64,000 nucleotides of DNA from Azospirillum sp. OGB3 (GCF_014192915.1 NZ_JACHYN010000003.1:1-64000); one strand, 5' to 3'. Positions 27,767-36,364 are shown, counted from the first letter of the stretch. Notes: generated by a model from the sequence alone, not told the origin. Numbers and translations: made by a program.

Positions 27767-28936
27767 TTATTTGCGCCAGAAGCCGAAAAGTCCCTTCTTC
27801 TTCGGCGGAGCCTCCGGTTTGGCTTCCGGCTCCGGCTCCGGCTCCAGCTCGTCGTCGAAGGAAAAGGGGTCATCCTCGGCGTCGGCCTTCGCGGTTCCGG
27901 CCGGCTCGGTTTCGGCCTTGGGCTCGTCCGGATCGTCGTCCGTGTCGAAAGAGAACGGGTCCTCGTCCGGCACCGCATCCGTTCTGGCGGGGGCGTCCTC
28001 GGTCGTCTCCTCCGTTTCGTCATCGTCGAAGCTGAAGAGGTCGCCGTCATCGTCGGAGTTGCCGGCCAAGTCGGTCGCTTCGGCCGTTTCGTCTTCGGTC
28101 TTCTCCTCCGCGTCGTCGGTGTCGAAGCTGAAGGGATCGCTGCCGTCCTCGTCCTCGTCCTCGTCATCATCGAAGTTGAAGGCGTTGGCGTCACCGCCGC
28201 CCGCATCGTCGTCCTTGGCCTCGTCATCATCATCGAAGCTGAAGGCGGAGAAATCCGAGGACTCTTCCTCCTCATCCTCGTCGCCACCGCCGAGGGCCGT
28301 GGCGGCAACGGCGACCGCGCTCGCCGCGCCCTGGCCACGGCGCATCTCCGCCTTGAATCGCTCAAGCTCCTCGCGGAAGCGGTCCTCGGCCTCGCTCCAG
28401 CGCTGGCGCTCCTGGTCGAGGGTGGCGAGCAGTTCATTCTCCCGCGCGCGGGCGGCGGAGCGTTCCGTGTCGAGCGCCTGGATCAGTTCCTCTTGGCGTT
28501 GGAGAAGCGACTCGTGCCGCGTCTCCATCGCGTCGATGACCTCGCGCACATACTGTTCGAAGGCACGGAACTGGAGCGCCAGAACGTCCTCGTCGGCGCT
28601 GGCCGCCGCCGCCTTCGCGGCCTTGGTCGCCTTGGTTGTCCGCGTCCCGCCGGGTGCCGGTGGCGGCGGGGAAGGCGCGGCGGCGGGAGGCGTGCGCGTC
28701 CCGCTCGGGGTGGCGCCGTCCCCCCCCAGCCAGCGCGACACCAGGATGTAGGAGACCTGAAGCTCCTCGGCGATGCGGCGGTAGCTCCAGCCCTGGGCAC
28801 GCAGCCGTTCGGCCATGCGTTGGCGGTCCGGTTCCTCGCTGGGTGTTGCCGGGCGCGTGGGCAGGGAGGATGTCGGGCCGATCCCCTCCGTGGGGGTCGC
28901 GACGACGATCACATCCTTCAGTTTCTGGTCGGCCAT
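27767..28936 (-). CDS. Acidic FxFD-repeat protein with N-terminal HTH and coiled coil
   Basis: Four regions can be read in this 389-residue protein. Residues 41-71 form a helix-turn-helix-like unit (GWSYRRIAEELQVSYILVSRWL). Residues 82-97 are proline-rich. Residues 117-200 form a long charged coiled coil. Residues 218-377 are extremely acidic and carry six copies of an F-x-F-D motif (F232, F253, F269, F301, F328, F358) in a D/E background. The protein ends in a basic, aromatic tail, KKKGLFGFWRK. No known family is recognised. The layout suggests a DNA-bound, oligomeric scaffold with repeated short binding motifs. It follows the regulator at 29099-30082 on the same strand. Confidence 0.75.
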   Translation of the reverse strand: MADQKLKDVIVVATPTEGIGPTSSLPTRPATPSEEPDRQRMAERLRAQGWSYRRIAEELQVSYILVSRWLGGDGATPSGTRTPPAAAPSPPPPAPGGTRTTKATKAAKAAAASADEDVLALQFRAFEQYVREVIDAMETRHESLLQRQEELIQALDTERSAARARENELLATLDQERQRWSEAEDRFREELERFKAEMRRGQGAASAVAVAATALGGGDEDEEEESSDFSAFSFDDDDEAKDDDAGGGDANAFNFDDDEDEDEDGSDPFSFDTDDAEEKTEDETAEATDLAGNSDDDGDLFSFDDDETEETTEDAPARTDAVPDEDPFSFDTDDDPDEPKAETEPAGTAKADAEDDPFSFDDELEPEPEPEAKPEAPPKKKGLFGFWRK

Positions 28937-29075
28937 CGGGTCTCCGCCGTCCTGCGCGCAGGGCGTTCCTCACCGCGATGTTGGCCGCTTTCGGGCCGCG
29001 CTGTCGATCCGGGACGGGTCCCGGTTGAAGCAGTCTGGATGGGAAACCCGCCGGACCGGGCCAATTCGCGCCGTT

Positions 29076-29113
29076 CCGGTCAGGTCAGTTCCTGCCGGTC
29101 AGGTCAGTTCCTG
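29076..29113. repeat. 19-bp tandem duplication
   Basis: CCGGTCAGGTCAGTTCCTG occurs twice in direct succession. The second copy includes the stop codon and last residues of the MarR-type regulator gene on the minus strand. It looks like a recent local duplication. Confidence 0.8.
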
Positions 29114-30082
29114 GATGTGCTCGACATAGCCGGAGAGGGCGGCGATGCCCTGCTCGGTCAGCTCGATGAAGACGCGGCGCCCATCCTTCTCATCGGCGAT
29201 CCGGCGCACCAGACCGCGGTCGTGCAGTTCGGTGATCCGCCGCAGCGCGGTGGTCTGGGCAACGCCGGAGGCCATGCACAGCGACGACACGGAAATTCGC
29301 CGCCCGCGCAGATGGTTCGCCATCAGGTCCAGCAGCATGTCCCAGCAGGGGTCTTCGAACAGCCCCTTCGGGAAATATTTGTCGCGGGCGACGCGGTTCT
29401 GCTGGAGCGTTCTCAGGACAGCCAGACGCCGGTTCTCTCCCGTTGCGGCGGGGCTGGGGGGCTGAACGGCTGGAGCGGGAACCGGAACCGGAGGGGCCAG
29501 CGTCGGCTGGCCTTCGCGCAGAGCCTTCACCGCTTCGATGAGCGCGAGGCCATGACGGTAGGCGTCTTCCAGCGCCCCATGCAACGCGCCGTTGCCGGCG
29601 GGTGCGGACGGGGCGGGGGCGGGCAGCGTGGCCGCCGCCTGCTGGGCGGCCAAAGCGCGGGCGAGCGCGCCGTGGAGTTGGCTGCCGTCCTGCGGGTCGC
29701 TGACGAAATCCGCCGCGCGCAGATGCATGGCGCGGACGACATCCGCCGCCGTGGCGTCGGGTGCGACGACGATGACCTGAAGATGCCGCCGCACGCTCTT
29801 GCGCATCCGTTCGACCAGGGCCAATCCGTCGAAATGGGGCAGGGCTAATTCCACCGCCACGATGCCGATGCTGCCGTCGGCCTCCAGCGTGTCGAGCGCC
29901 GCGATGGGATCGTGCGTCACATGGATGCGGTGGCCGTTGCGTTCGAAGGCGTCGTGCATGCCGATGCCCAGCGCGCGATCCGCGCAGGCGATCAGGATGG
30001 ACGTCGCCGAAACATGAAGGCCGGCGCTGGTCGGGACCGGGCGCACCGGCCATGCCAAGGGTCGCTCCAACTCGATCCGCAT
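29099..30082 (-). CDS. Receiver-like / MarR-type winged-helix regulator (paralogue A)
   Basis: The N-terminal part (about 25-145) follows a receiver fold: SILIACADRA, ALPHFDGLALVERM and ADFVSDPQD. Glutamate (VAVELALP, residue 78) stands where the phosphoacceptor aspartate is expected, and the conserved lysine is replaced (SDP). After a proline-rich linker comes a winged helix of MarR type (SVSSLCMASGVAQTTALRRI to KDGRRVFIELTE). ATG 30082 is preferred because GGGGAAG precedes it; ATG 30109 would add nine residues. A close paralogue lies at 42427-43470. It is probably a transcription factor whose receiver no longer responds to phosphorylation. Confidence 0.8.
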   Translation of the reverse strand: MRIELERPLAWPVRPVPTSAGLHVSATSILIACADRALGIGMHDAFERNGHRIHVTHDPIAALDTLEADGSIGIVAVELALPHFDGLALVERMRKSVRRHLQVIVVAPDATAADVVRAMHLRAADFVSDPQDGSQLHGALARALAAQQAAATLPAPAPSAPAGNGALHGALEDAYRHGLALIEAVKALREGQPTLAPPVPVPAPAVQPPSPAATGENRRLAVLRTLQQNRVARDKYFPKGLFEDPCWDMLLDLMANHLRGRRISVSSLCMASGVAQTTALRRITELHDRGLVRRIADEKDGRRVFIELTEQGIAALSGYVEHIQELT

Positions 30083-30109
30083 CGAAGCCCTTCCCCCCGT
30101 TGGGTGCAT

Positions 30110-30456
30110 GGAATGCTGTGCTTAAGGATTACCACGCAAAGCAAACCATCATGGATGCAATCATGGTCCAAAATAGAGCGATCGAAAAATGTCTCAAAAT
30201 TCCGCAAAATTTCGATGGATTAGGCGGAAGGGCATAAATCCAAGGTTTGGCTCCGTCGCCTATTCTTGGATTGGTAAGTAAAATTCAATGAAATGCCCTT
30301 CCCGGTTGCGGTGCGGTGGGCGAATGTGCGCGCCCGGCGGGGTCGGGCCGGAGCGGAGCCATGTCGCCGGGGTCTTCTCCAGACTGGACCCGTCTTGGAA
30401 ACGGCGGCGCGCGCGATGCGCGTAAGGTTGCCGCATCCCTTGCCGGCACCGGACCC
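30110..30456. promoter_or_regulatory. AT-rich divergent intergenic region
   Basis: This stretch separates the paralogue A regulator from the sensor/MFS operon. About 30120-30300 is far more AT-rich than the genome and must hold the divergent promoters. An imperfect 23-bp dyad (30145-30167, ACCAT...ATGGT) could be an operator. No small gene is seen. Confidence 0.4.
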
Positions 30457-31284
30457 ATGCGCCTCACCCTGACGACCAAGATCATATTGCTGCTCCAGGT
30501 GGCGCTCTGCTTCGCGCTGCTTTCCACCGCCGCGCTCTCCTACCTGAAGATGGAGCGCATGGTGGAGGACACCGTGGCCTCCCGCTTCACCGTCGCTCTG
30601 CGCGGGCTGGCCGGGGAGGTGGAGGGCGCCGTCAGCCTCGGCGTGTCGATCACGGCCCTGCGCAATCTCGACGCGCTGATCCAGCGCGCGATGGCGCGGG
30701 ACGACCGCATCACCGGTCTGGTCCTGTTCACCGATACCGGCGAGGTGCTGGCGGCGGCAGGGCGCGGCGGTCCGGTCGGGACGATTCCCGCCGGCTGGAA
30801 GGCGGCCTTCGCGCGGGACGGCAAGTCCGACCGGGTGGCGGCCATCGCCGACGGCGACAGCCAGGCGCTTCTGCTCGGCATCCGCAACGCCTTCGGCGGT
30901 GTCGCCGGCGGCGTCGCCCTGACCTATTCGCTGGGCGAGGTGCAGGCGGGCATCCGCGGCACCATTCCGGACCTGCTGCTGTCCGGCGGCATCAATCTGC
31001 TGACCGGACTGCTGGTCACCATGATCGCGGTCTGGCTGCTGCTGCGTCCGATCCAGCGGCGGCTGCGCGAGATGACCGCCAGCATCAACATGCTGGGCAT
31101 GGGCGAGCCGCCCAACCTGACTCCGGAGCTGGCGGCCTTCGCCCCCGGCCTGAAGGATTTCGCCGACCGCATCCTGGAACAGCAGCAGCGCGGCGCGGAG
31201 GAGGACCATCCCCGGCCCGCCGGTCCGGCGGCGGAGCCCGCGCGCCCGGCGGGAGTCACGCGCCCGGCGGGAGTCACGCCATGA
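30457..31284 (+). CDS. Membrane sensor protein, no output domain
   Basis: A 275-residue protein with one transmembrane helix at about 8-30, a periplasmic domain of roughly 140 residues with Cache-like pattern (RITGLVLFTDTGEVLAA), a second transmembrane helix (about 175-198), a short HAMP-like segment and a disordered Pro-rich tail. No kinase, cyclase or methyl-accepting domain is present. The periplasmic domain resembles that of the next gene. ATG 30457 starts at the membrane helix; ATG 30361 would add 32 unlikely residues. Its stop overlaps the next start (ATGA), so it is translationally coupled to the MFS fusion gene. Confidence 0.75.
   Translation: MRLTLTTKIILLLQVALCFALLSTAALSYLKMERMVEDTVASRFTVALRGLAGEVEGAVSLGVSITALRNLDALIQRAMARDDRITGLVLFTDTGEVLAAAGRGGPVGTIPAGWKAAFARDGKSDRVAAIADGDSQALLLGIRNAFGGVAGGVALTYSLGEVQAGIRGTIPDLLLSGGINLLTGLLVTMIAVWLLLRPIQRRLREMTASINMLGMGEPPNLTPELAAFAPGLKDFADRILEQQQRGAEEDHPRPAGPAAEPARPAGVTRPAGVTP
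31241..31276. repeat. 18-bp tandem repeat at the end of the sensor gene
   Basis: CGCGCCCGGCGGGAGTCA is present twice in tandem and encodes a duplicated Arg-Pro-Ala-Gly-Val-Thr sequence in the disordered C-terminal tail of the sensor, immediately before the coupled start of the next gene. Confidence 0.8.
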
Positions 31285-33257
31285 AGCTGTCCTTCATCCG
31301 CCGCCTGAACTGGATGCTGACGGGCGTTGTGTCCGTCCTGATGCTGGTCAGCCTCGCCGTCCAGACCAACCACGTCAACACGCTGTTCCGACCGCTGATC
31401 GAGCCGGAGCTGGCCCGCAAGGCCGAGGTCGTCGGCTCCTATGTGGTGGCGCAGATCGACCGCGCGGTGGCGCTCGGCTTCGAGCTGGACAAGCTGGTCG
31501 GGGTGGACGAGCTGCTGTCCGACGCGCTGGCCGCCAACCCGGACGTCAAGTATCTGGCGCTGGAGATCGGCGGTCGCCTCCACGCCTTTTCCGGGACTGA
31601 GGAGGCGCGGTCCGGGAACCGTCTGACCGTCGCCGACGCCCCGCCGGAGGGCGAGTCCCCGCAATTCCTCGACACCGTCCTGCCGCTGGAGGGGAACGGG
31701 GAGGCGCGGCTGCATGTCGGCGTCGATTCCGGCTATGTCCGCTCGGCCATGAACGAGGTGGTGTTCGACCTCGGCTCCGTGCTGATCGTCGCCATCCTGC
31801 TCAACATCGAGATTCTGCTGCTGGTCGTCGGCTCCTCCGTCGCCGCGCCGCTGCGCCGGGTGACGGCGGTGATGAAGCAGGCCGCCGACGGGCATCTCGG
31901 CGTGCGCGTCGCCCTGCGCAACCGCGACGAGGTGGGCGAGCTGTCGCGCGCCGTCGACTGGGCGCTGGACAGCGTGCAGCACAAGGCCGACATGACCGCC
32001 TCCGAGCAGGCGATGACCAAGATCGGCATGATGCAGCGGGTGGTGGAGCTGCGCTTCGCCATCTTCATCTTCTCCCTGGCGGAGGAGCTGACCCGCACCT
32101 TCCTGTCCGTCTACATCAAGCAGCTGTTCGAGCCGGTGCCCGGCCTGTCGATGGAAATGGTCATCGGCGCGCCGATCGCCCTGTTCATGCTGCTCTGGGC
32201 GGTCAGCCAGCCGATCGCCGGCAGCGTGTCGGAACGGCGGGGGCGGCGGGCCGTGTTCCTCGGCGGGGCGCTGCTCTCCTTTGTCGGTCTGGTCGGTTCC
32301 GGCCTCGCCACCGACCTCATCCAGCTCATCGTCGCGCGCTGCCTGACCGCCGTCGGTTACGCCAGCGTCTTCATCTCGGCCCAGGGCTTCGTCATCGACG
32401 CCACCGACCCCAAGCAGCGCGCCCAGGCCATCGCCATGTACGCCGGCGGCATCCTCAGCGCCGGCGTCTGCGGCCCGGCCATCGGCGGGGTGATCGCCGG
32501 GCAGGTGGGCTTCCGCACGACCTTCCTGATCTCCGCCGGGCTGGCGCTGCTGGCCGCCTTCATGGCGTGGCAGGTGCTGCCGCGGGTGCGTGCGGCCCAG
32601 GCGAAATCCAGCCGCGGCCTGCGTCTGGCCGACGCCGTGCTGTGCCTGCGCAACCCGCGCTTCGTCGGGCTGGCCGTCTTCAGCGCGGTCCCGGCCAAGC
32701 TGGGGCTGACGGCGCTTCTGTTCTTCCTGCTGCCGCTGGCGCTGGACGACCAGGGCGTCAGCCAGTCCTGGATCGGGCGCGTCCTGCTGCTCTACTGGCT
32801 GCTGATGATCGTGGTGTCGCCGATGGCCGCGAAGCTGTCGGACCGTTCGGGCCAGCGCATCGGCTTCCTGGTGGCGGGCGGGCTGACCGCCGCCGGGGCG
32901 GCGTATGTGCTGTCGATGCCGGGTTCGCTCGGCACGGCGCTGGCCGGGGTCGCCCTGCTGGGGGTGGCGCACGCCATGCTCGGCGCGCCACAGCTCGCCA
33001 TGCTCGCCGATGTCTGCGTGAAGGAGAGGGCGGCGCTGGGCGAGACCACGGTGATCGGCATGTTCCGCCTGATCGAGCGGCTGGGCTCCGTCGTCGCCCC
33101 CTTCCTGGCCGGACTGTTCCTGGCCCACTACGGCTATGCCGGGGCGCTGAAGGGCATCGGCGCGGTGCTGGCGGCCTGCGTCGCCGTGCAGCTTCTGCTG
33201 AGCGCCCTGTTCCGTCCGCGTCCGCCCGCCGATTTCCCGCAGAGGACCCCCGCATGA
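31281..33257 (+). CDS. Sensor-HAMP-MFS transporter fusion
   Basis: The protein has 658 residues. Residues 1-30 hold a transmembrane helix, 31-162 a periplasmic sensor-like domain (VKYLALEIGGRLHAFSG), 163-187 a second helix and 188-235 a HAMP domain (PLRRVTAVMKQAADGHLGVRV, RDEVGELSRAVDW). From about 256 to the end lies a complete major facilitator superfamily permease of about 12 helices, including SERRGRRAVFLGG and the ARCLTAVGYASVFI helix. Sensor-HAMP units normally drive kinases or chemoreceptors, so attachment to a transporter is unusual. It overlaps both neighbours by ATGA. Function is probably ligand-gated export or import of a small molecule. Confidence 0.88.
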   Translation: MKLSFIRRLNWMLTGVVSVLMLVSLAVQTNHVNTLFRPLIEPELARKAEVVGSYVVAQIDRAVALGFELDKLVGVDELLSDALAANPDVKYLALEIGGRLHAFSGTEEARSGNRLTVADAPPEGESPQFLDTVLPLEGNGEARLHVGVDSGYVRSAMNEVVFDLGSVLIVAILLNIEILLLVVGSSVAAPLRRVTAVMKQAADGHLGVRVALRNRDEVGELSRAVDWALDSVQHKADMTASEQAMTKIGMMQRVVELRFAIFIFSLAEELTRTFLSVYIKQLFEPVPGLSMEMVIGAPIALFMLLWAVSQPIAGSVSERRGRRAVFLGGALLSFVGLVGSGLATDLIQLIVARCLTAVGYASVFISAQGFVIDATDPKQRAQAIAMYAGGILSAGVCGPAIGGVIAGQVGFRTTFLISAGLALLAAFMAWQVLPRVRAAQAKSSRGLRLADAVLCLRNPRFVGLAVFSAVPAKLGLTALLFFLLPLALDDQGVSQSWIGRVLLLYWLLMIVVSPMAAKLSDRSGQRIGFLVAGGLTAAGAAYVLSMPGSLGTALAGVALLGVAHAMLGAPQLAMLADVCVKERAALGETTVIGMFRLIERLGSVVAPFLAGLFLAHYGYAGALKGIGAVLAACVAVQLLLSALFRPRPPADFPQRTPA

Positions 33258-34306
33258 GCCTGTCCCGCCGCACCGTCCTGACGGGAGCCCTGACTGCCGG
33301 AACGCTGGCTGCCGGCGGCGTTCCAGCCTTTGCGCAGCCATCCTTCGGCCCGACGGCCCGGACCTTCACCGCCGCCAAACCGGCGCGCATCGTCGTGCTG
33401 ACCCCGCGCAAGGATGTCGGCGACGTGCTGGGCCTGCGCGACTTCATCGCGTCGAGCGGCCTGACCGCCACGGTGGAGGTGCGCGAGGTGCCGCAGGCTT
33501 CCGCCATGCCGGCGCTGCTGCCGGAGATCCGGGCGTCCAAGCCCGATCTGGTGGTGACGGTCTTCACCCCGCTGACGCTGGGAGCGGTCGGGCGCTACGA
33601 CGATCCGGACCCGTCGCGCTTCCTGACCGACGTGCCGGTGGTCTTCACCTCGGTCACCGACCCGGTGGCCTCGCGGGTCGTGCGCGCGCTCGACCGTCCG
33701 GGGCGCGCGGTCACCGGCACGCGGCACATCGCGCCGGCCGCGGTGCAGATGAAGACGATGCTGTCCTACCGGCGCTGGAAGAAGATCGCCGCGGTCTACA
33801 ACCCGGCCGAGGACAACATGGTCGTCGCCGTGCGCGACCTGAAGGAGGAGGCCGCCCGCCAGGGGGTCGAGATCCACGACGCCGCGCTGCCGCGCGACGC
33901 CTCCGGCGCGCCGGTGGCCGCCGCCATCCCCGACCTGATCGCCGACGCGGCGCGCGCCGGGGCGGAGCTGGTCTACATCGGGCCGGACACGCTGGTCGCC
34001 TCCAACAACAACGCCGTGGTGGCCGAGCAGGCGCTGGCCCACCGGCTGGCCACCTTCTGCTCCACCGAGCTGCCAATCCGCCGGGCCAACCTGCTGATGG
34101 GGCTGGTCAGCCCGGCGGTCAACGTCGGGCGCTTCGCCGGGCTGAAGGCGGTGGAGATCCTGACCGGGGCCAAGCCCGCCGACACCATTCCGGTGGAGAC
34201 GCTGAACCGCTTCTCCCTGCTGCTGCGCATCGGGGCAGCCAAGCAACTGGACCTCTATCCGCCGATGCGCCTGCTCAACATCGCCGAAATCGTCCAGGAC
34301 GCCTGA
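33254..34306 (+). CDS. Periplasmic substrate-binding protein, ABC_sub_bind family
   Basis: A twin-arginine-like signal (SRRTVLTG near the N-terminus, cleavage around AFAQ) precedes a two-lobe binding protein typical of the TrpX/ABC_sub_bind family: VTVFTPLTLGA, VVFTSVTDPV, IAAVYNPAEDN, ELVYIGPDTLVASNNNAV and GLVSPAVNVGR. Length is 350 residues. No ABC permease or ATPase gene is adjacent, so it may present ligand to the membrane sensors encoded just upstream instead of to an ABC importer. ATGA overlap with the MFS fusion gene shows translational coupling. Confidence 0.85.
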   Translation: MSLSRRTVLTGALTAGTLAAGGVPAFAQPSFGPTARTFTAAKPARIVVLTPRKDVGDVLGLRDFIASSGLTATVEVREVPQASAMPALLPEIRASKPDLVVTVFTPLTLGAVGRYDDPDPSRFLTDVPVVFTSVTDPVASRVVRALDRPGRAVTGTRHIAPAAVQMKTMLSYRRWKKIAAVYNPAEDNMVVAVRDLKEEAARQGVEIHDAALPRDASGAPVAAAIPDLIADAARAGAELVYIGPDTLVASNNNAVVAEQALAHRLATFCSTELPIRRANLLMGLVSPAVNVGRFAGLKAVEILTGAKPADTIPVETLNRFSLLLRIGAAKQLDLYPPMRLLNIAEIVQDA

Positions 34307-34307
34307 C

Positions 34308-35093
34308 ATGACGGTCCTCTTATCCCCCGAACAGACGGTCCACACGGGCATGCTGCGCGTCCGGCGCGGCCAGCCGGTCTGCGTTCCCTACCGCATCCGC
34401 TTCCTCGGTCCTGCCGACCTGTCGGCGCTGGAGGCGTTCCGCGGCTACATCTTCGGGCAGTTGCCGGACATCGACGCCTATTTCCCCGAGACGCCGGAGT
34501 TCGCCGGTCTGCATCTGGGCGAGCGCGGCGTGACGCTGGGGCTGGAGGCCGAGGGGCGGTTGATCGGCTGCGCCATCCTGGGCCTGCCGCAGCCGGGCAT
34601 GCCGGCCTTCGTGGACGACCTGCCGGACGGGCGCCCCGCCGTCACCGCCACCGCCCACATGGCGAGCTGCATGGTCCACCCGGACTTCCGCGGCAACGGG
34701 CTGCAACGGCTGATGGTGACGCTGCGCACGCTCCACGCGCTCGGGGCCGGGCGCCCGCACCTGTTCTCGCGCGTCGCCCTGTCCAACCCGCGAAGCCTGT
34801 CGAATCTGCTGGCCGGCGGCTTCCTGGTGCGGCGGGTGCTGGTCATGCACGCCAGCGGCCGGCTGCGCTACCTGCTGCACCGCGACCTGGGGGCGGCGCC
34901 GCCCGCCTGGGTGCCGGGCAGCGAGCGCGTCTTCGCCGTGCCGGAGCTGGAGGAGCAGAGGGCGGTGATCGAGGCCGGCTGGATCGGGCGTTCGGTGGAG
35001 CTGGACGGTCCCGTGCCGCTGGTCACCTACGCGCGCCCGGTGGAGGCGGTGCCGGCCGTACCCCAGGATGCCGCGCTGGAGGTCACGCCATGA
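34308..35093 (+). CDS. GNAT-type acetyltransferase
   Basis: The 261-residue protein has the acetyl-CoA-binding pattern of GNAT enzymes: strand ASCMVHPDFRGNG with the loop residues of motif A, followed by LQRLMVTLRTLHALGAG, then NPRSLSNLLAGGFLV. An N-terminal RIRFLGPADLSALEAF strand-helix unit is also typical. Acyl acceptor is unknown. It starts one base after the binding-protein stop and overlaps the ATP-grasp start by ATGA. Together with the ligase it could modify an amino acid or peptide-like product. Confidence 0.85.
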   Translation: MTVLLSPEQTVHTGMLRVRRGQPVCVPYRIRFLGPADLSALEAFRGYIFGQLPDIDAYFPETPEFAGLHLGERGVTLGLEAEGRLIGCAILGLPQPGMPAFVDDLPDGRPAVTATAHMASCMVHPDFRGNGLQRLMVTLRTLHALGAGRPHLFSRVALSNPRSLSNLLAGGFLVRRVLVMHASGRLRYLLHRDLGAAPPAWVPGSERVFAVPELEEQRAVIEAGWIGRSVELDGPVPLVTYARPVEAVPAVPQDAALEVTP

Positions 35094-36343
35094 GCGCTCC
35101 GCTCAAGACGGCGGTCGTTGTCGACCCCTATTCCACCGGCATCCTTTTGGCGCCGCGCCTGCGCGCGCGGGGCTACGACGTGGTCGCGGTGCAGAGCCGC
35201 CCGGACCTGGCCCCGTCGCTGCTGCGCAGTTACCAGCCCGACGATTTCGCGGCGCACATCCTCCATGACGGCGACCTCGACGCGCTGGCGAGGACGCTGC
35301 GCCCGCTGGCACCGGCCTTCATCCTGCCGGGCAACGAGTCCGCGGTGGAGTTGACCGACGCGCTGGGCGCCGTCCTGGGCACGCCGGGCAACAGCCCGAA
35401 GCTGACCGCCGCGCGCCGCAACAAGTTCATGATGATCGAGCGGCTGGCCGCCGCCGGCCTGCTGACCGCCCGCCAGACCATGGCGACCGGCGCCGCGGAG
35501 GCGGTGGAATGGGCGGCGCAGGCGGGCTGGCCCGTGGTGGCGAAGCCGATGGCCAGCGCCTCCACCGACCATGTCTATTTCTGCGACACCCCCGCGCAGC
35601 TCCGCGCCGCCGTGGACGCCATCCTGGGCAGCCGCGATTTCTGCGGCTCGGCCAACGAGCGGGTGCTGGTGCAGACCTACCTCGACGGCCTCGAATACGT
35701 CGTCAACACGGTCAGCCGCGGCGGGCGCCACTACGTCTGCGACGTGCTGCTGTCGGCCAAGCGGGCGCTGAACGGGTCGCCCTTTGTCTACGACTATTAC
35801 CGGCTTCTGCCGCCGGAGGAGCCGGTGGCTCAGGCGCTGATGGCCTACATCCGCCGGGTGCTCGACGCGCTGGAGATCACCGACGGCGCCGGCCATGCCG
35901 AGGTGCGGATGACCGCGCGCGGCCCCGCCCTGGTCGAGATCGCGGCGCGCGCCATGGGACCGGCGGGCTCCACCACCGGCATCGCGGCGGGCACCGGGCA
36001 CGATCAGGTCGATCTGCTGGTCGACGCCTTCGACGGCGCGGCGGCGGTCGGGCCGCGGCTCGACGGCCATTACCGGTTCCTGGCCGACGCGATGGTCCTC
36101 TATCTGCCGGTGCTGGTGTCGGGCCGGGTGGAGGCGCTGCCGGATCTCTCCATTCTGGACGGGATGGCGAGCGTGCGCGGCTACGCCCTGGTGCCGCGGG
36201 TTGGGGACGAGGTGGTGCCGACGCTCGATCTGACCCAGGTGCTCGCGAAGATCTATCTGGCCCATCCGGACCGCGCCGTTTTCGAGCGCGACTGGGCCGC
36301 CATCCGCTCCCTGGAGGACCGCCTCCAGCCGACCGTCGCGTAG
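35090..36343 (+). CDS. ATP-grasp carboxylate-amine ligase
   Basis: The 417-residue protein has an N-terminal Rossmann-like domain (VVVDPYSTGILLAPRLRARG) and an ATP-grasp domain. The latter has KFMMIERLAAAGL, AGWPVVAKPMAS with the ATP-binding lysine, the hinge VLVQTYLDGLEYVVN, and the Mg-binding acidic end GHAEVRMTARGPALVEIAARAMG. This architecture is that of L-amino acid ligases and similar enzymes joining a carboxylate to an amine via acyl phosphate. Substrates cannot be read. It is the last strictly coupled gene of the operon; a 21-base gap separates it from the next gene. Confidence 0.88.
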   Translation: MSAPLKTAVVVDPYSTGILLAPRLRARGYDVVAVQSRPDLAPSLLRSYQPDDFAAHILHDGDLDALARTLRPLAPAFILPGNESAVELTDALGAVLGTPGNSPKLTAARRNKFMMIERLAAAGLLTARQTMATGAAEAVEWAAQAGWPVVAKPMASASTDHVYFCDTPAQLRAAVDAILGSRDFCGSANERVLVQTYLDGLEYVVNTVSRGGRHYVCDVLLSAKRALNGSPFVYDYYRLLPPEEPVAQALMAYIRRVLDALEITDGAGHAEVRMTARGPALVEIAARAMGPAGSTTGIAAGTGHDQVDLLVDAFDGAAAVGPRLDGHYRFLADAMVLYLPVLVSGRVEALPDLSILDGMASVRGYALVPRVGDEVVPTLDLTQVLAKIYLAHPDRAVFERDWAAIRSLEDRLQPTVA

Positions 36344-36364
36344 CGTCGGAACGGACGGGCGGCG

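Noticed and set aside
27790..28270. Repetitive region considered as a CRISPR or DNA repeat array
   Set aside because: The repetition follows codons for an acidic FxFD-rich protein tail. Units vary in length and sequence and there are no spacers between constant repeats.
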